Shown here piece after piece: positions 61,949 through 64,000 of a stretch of DNA of 64,000 nucleotides. Below the pieces are notes generated by a model. The model was not told where the DNA came from and did no database searches. It saw nothing but the letters and a program-made list of their open reading frames with translations. A program made the translations under genes and the position numbers. Origin of the DNA: Burkholderia sp. Bp8992 (GTDB lineage: Bacteria; Pseudomonadota; Gammaproteobacteria; Burkholderiales; Burkholderiaceae); NCBI RefSeq assembly GCF_003853705.1, contig NZ_QTQI01000003.1, forward strand, positions 1-64,000, given 5' to 3'. The first letter of the stretch is position 1; each line of letters opens with the position of its first letter.

Positions 61949-64000
61949 ATGACAACTCGAATCGACCGACGAGCCTTCCTGATGTATGGCGCCTGCAGCG
62001 CAGTACTGCCGCTTCTCGCCGCGTGCGGCGGCGACGACGGCACGCCACTGACCCGGTCGCGCGCCATCGCATCGGGTCTCGGGGAAAAAGCCGCTCTGCC
62101 CGTCCATGCGTTCGACGAAAACGACTTGCTGGTTCCCGGTTTCAAAATGAAGCTCGGCGACATCAGGACGCAAATCGAGCAATACCAGCCGGCGGCCATC
62201 GCGATTGCGGATGTCGTCAATGCGGCGTTGTCGGCCGATACGCTGCCGGGGCTCATCGCATTCGGCGAAGTCACGATCAAGGCACTCGCATCGTTCATTC
62301 CGGGCGCCGGGCCGCTCGTCGGCGAAGTGCTGAACCTGCTGTTCAGCCACCTGAATACGCTGTTCGAGCGCGGGCCGGATGAAGAATCGGTGATCCGGCG
62401 CATTGCGACGGACGAGATTTCGAAAAACAACGTCGAGATCATGCGTCAGACGCTGGCGGGCATCAACGACGACCTGCACTTCCTCGTCGAATTCGTGCGA
62501 AACAACGCACCGCCCTATTCGGCGTCGATGCGCGACACCATCGTCGCGAAGTTCGTGGCGTTCTGGAGCGGTTGCACGATGCTCACGCCGCTGTTCCTGA
62601 TCAAGGGTTCCGAATATCAGGGGCTGACGATGCATGCGCTCGCCTGCGGCGCGCAGTTGTCGATGTATGGCGCATACCTGTCGATGCGCGACGCACTCGC
62701 GCTCGCACCCGACACGGTCGCCGCGACGCTGGGCGAGATGCGCGAGAAGATCTACCGGTACCAGAATGCCATGCAGAAAGTGCTCGCCGCGCACTTGAAC
62801 TCGCTTTCCGATCCGGACAAGAAGAACGAGTACGTCCGCAACTTCTATACCCTTGGTTATGCGAAGTTTCTCGAGTCGGCGAAGAGCTACTTCACGGCAT
62901 TGCATCAGACGAAGATCGACTTCCGCAACTCGATGGAGATCTACACGCACGACGTCTTGCGCAGCACGGCCGACGCCACGCTCCCGTCCCGCACGTCGTA
63001 CGTGACGGACCTGCTCGCCATCTGCCATTGCGGTTACGGCGGCGATCCGTGCGTCGTCCGCATGAATCAGACATTCGTCGACGGCGCGGGCCGATCGTCA
63101 CACATCGACTCGCAAGGTTGCACCGGCGACTTCGACGGTGTGTCGGGCAGCCTGCTTGCGATTCAGCACTCGTTCGCCGCGAATCAGTCGGCGGGCGAGT
63201 TGACGGATGGCCTCGGCTGCATCTGGAAAGCATCCGTGCGGGGAGCGATCTTCAGCCGCAACGGAAACCAGTATCTCTACGCGCTGCAGGTGCAGGACGG
63301 CACCGGCACACGCTATTCGGCGGCAGTCGACGGCTACGGCAACGTCCTCGATCTGGTCGACAATCCGGATTACATACAGTCGTATGCGCCCGGCAACGCG
63401 GCGAAGCTTGAGCCGGGTTACTTCGTCTCGGCGTTCCTGACGGCCCCGGGTACCTATTCCGGCAAGACGTGTCGCGAAGATTCGGGCAGCAGCGTTCCGT
63501 ATGCCGGCATGGCACTGCGACACTACTCGTCCGCCTCGCAGCTCGCGGAATTGCACGGCACCGACGTCGGCCTCGAACTCGACCTGACCTGCGGCTTCAG
63601 CCTTGCCGATTCGTCGATGCTCGGCGCACCGACCGGCTATCCGGACGTGATGATCGGCAAGTCGATCCTGGTCGGCAAGCACCTGACCTTCGTCGTGACG
63701 AACCGGACCGCGGCACCTGTCGCCTGCCGCCTTGTCCCGCTTCTGGCAGACGTGCGGACAACCTCGGACACGTTCGTCAACCTGACGCTCATGACGCCCG
63801 ACACGCAGCGCACGCTCGCGTCGGCCACGCTTGCGGCGCACGGAAGCGGCCCCGCACTTCTTGGCGAGGACGGCCGGGAATTCTTCCATTACGAAACGAA
63901 CGACGTCTTCCCGTTCGCGCCCGGCGTGAACCATGTGCAAATCGCGCGCGGCGCGGATCTCGGTGAAAACGCCTTTCGCTTCGCGAGCTTGCTGGTCGTG
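61949..64000 (+). CDS. Tat-type lipoprotein with Cry delta-endotoxin-like helical domain (runs off right edge)
   Basis: An open frame of 684 codons with no stop before the window ends. The leader is RRAFLMYGACSAVLPLLAAC: twin Arg at 7-8 and a lipobox LLAAC, lipid on Cys26. Residues about 70-310 form an Ala-rich helical bundle whose marks recall Cry toxin domain I: FIPGAGPLVGEVLNLLF (116-132), TPLFLIKG (213-220), then the helix-5-like ALACGAQLSMYGAYLSMRDA (230-249) and IYRYQNAMQKVLAAHL (268-283). The rest is beta-rich with Cys359, 361 and 368. GGAG 5 bases before the ATG sets the start. Insecticidal or pore-forming activity is inference. No toxin or crystal partner gene is seen before it. Confidence 0.75.
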   Translation, partial: MTTRIDRRAFLMYGACSAVLPLLAACGGDDGTPLTRSRAIASGLGEKAALPVHAFDENDLLVPGFKMKLGDIRTQIEQYQPAAIAIADVVNAALSADTLPGLIAFGEVTIKALASFIPGAGPLVGEVLNLLFSHLNTLFERGPDEESVIRRIATDEISKNNVEIMRQTLAGINDDLHFLVEFVRNNAPPYSASMRDTIVAKFVAFWSGCTMLTPLFLIKGSEYQGLTMHALACGAQLSMYGAYLSMRDALALAPDTVAATLGEMREKIYRYQNAMQKVLAAHLNSLSDPDKKNEYVRNFYTLGYAKFLESAKSYFTALHQTKIDFRNSMEIYTHDVLRSTADATLPSRTSYVTDLLAICHCGYGGDPCVVRMNQTFVDGAGRSSHIDSQGCTGDFDGVSGSLLAIQHSFAANQSAGELTDGLGCIWKASVRGAIFSRNGNQYLYALQVQDGTGTRYSAAVDGYGNVLDLVDNPDYIQSYAPGNAAKLEPGYFVSAFLTAPGTYSGKTCREDSGSSVPYAGMALRHYSSASQLAELHGTDVGLELDLTCGFSLADSSMLGAPTGYPDVMIGKSILVGKHLTFVVTNRTAAPVACRLVPLLADVRTTSDTFVNLTLMTPDTQRTLASATLAAHGSGPALLGEDGREFFHYETNDVFPFAPGVNHVQIARGADLGENAFRFASLLVV

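Overview
The window is about 67% GC by eye and looks like a secondary replicon of a Burkholderia cepacia complex species. The evidence is the lipase/foldase pair at 16.0-18.2 kb, which matches the well-known B. cepacia lipase almost residue for residue around its active site, together with a Burkholderia-type porin, a DUF3331 protein and the density of LysR, AraC, IclR, TetR and winged-helix/ATPase regulators. No rRNA, tRNA, CRISPR array, intact insertion sequence or replication origin was seen. All species-level statements are inference.

Layout. 0-15.6 kb: two parallel catabolic clusters built from the same parts (cyclase-family hydrolase, class III CoA-transferase, CitE-like lyase, MmgE/PrpD protein). 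Cluster A is split around a divergent promoter with an IclR regulator and two copies of a palindromic operator; it also has a porin and an MmgE/PrpD protein with a Tat-like leader. Cluster B is one minus-strand run with overlapping ATGA/TTGA junctions, headed by an MFS transporter, an isochorismatase-fold protein and an MDR dehydrogenase. I infer CoA activation, hydration/dehydration and C-C cleavage of an organic acid; the substrate is unknown. 16-18.2 kb: secreted lipase and its membrane foldase. 18.5-23.9 kb: an IS3 orfA remnant, then isochorismatase-like / XapX / YtcJ-type amidohydrolase / DoxX genes with a second XapX gene and a LysR regulator across a divergent promoter. 23.9-30.8 kb: an MscS channel with a cyclic-nucleotide-binding domain, a winged-helix ATPase, an HD protein, an internally deleted hydrolase, DUF3331, and an exported alpha/beta hydrolase with a second internal start. 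30.9-35.0 kb: a tripartite efflux system. 35.2-43.3 kb: a signalling block with a FixJ-type regulator, a lone receiver, a winged-helix ATPase and a 1731-residue pseudokinase/ATPase/GAF/histidine kinase. 43.5-48.5 kb: a periplasmic molybdenum hydroxylase with a three-haem cytochrome c and a LysR regulator. 48.7-54.4 kb: a second HD protein, a second YtcJ amidohydrolase and a third winged-helix ATPase. 54.8-61.6 kb: AraC, alginate-export-like porin, exported VOC protein, YoaK/DUF1275, TetR, a truncated hydrolase and an FAD monooxygenase. 61.9 kb to the end: an open-ended lipoprotein gene whose helical first half resembles the pore-forming domain of Cry delta-endotoxins.

Two themes recur. One is paralogue doubling: two MmgE, two CitE, two CoA-transferases, two cyclases, two YtcJ amidohydrolases, two XapX, two HD proteins and three winged-helix ATPases, often with the same neighbours. 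The other is gene decay: four short remnants (IS3 orfA, two 43-residue alpha/beta hydrolase stubs, and a likely metallo-beta-lactamase-fold tail). The most unusual gene is the delta-endotoxin-like lipoprotein cut by the right edge.
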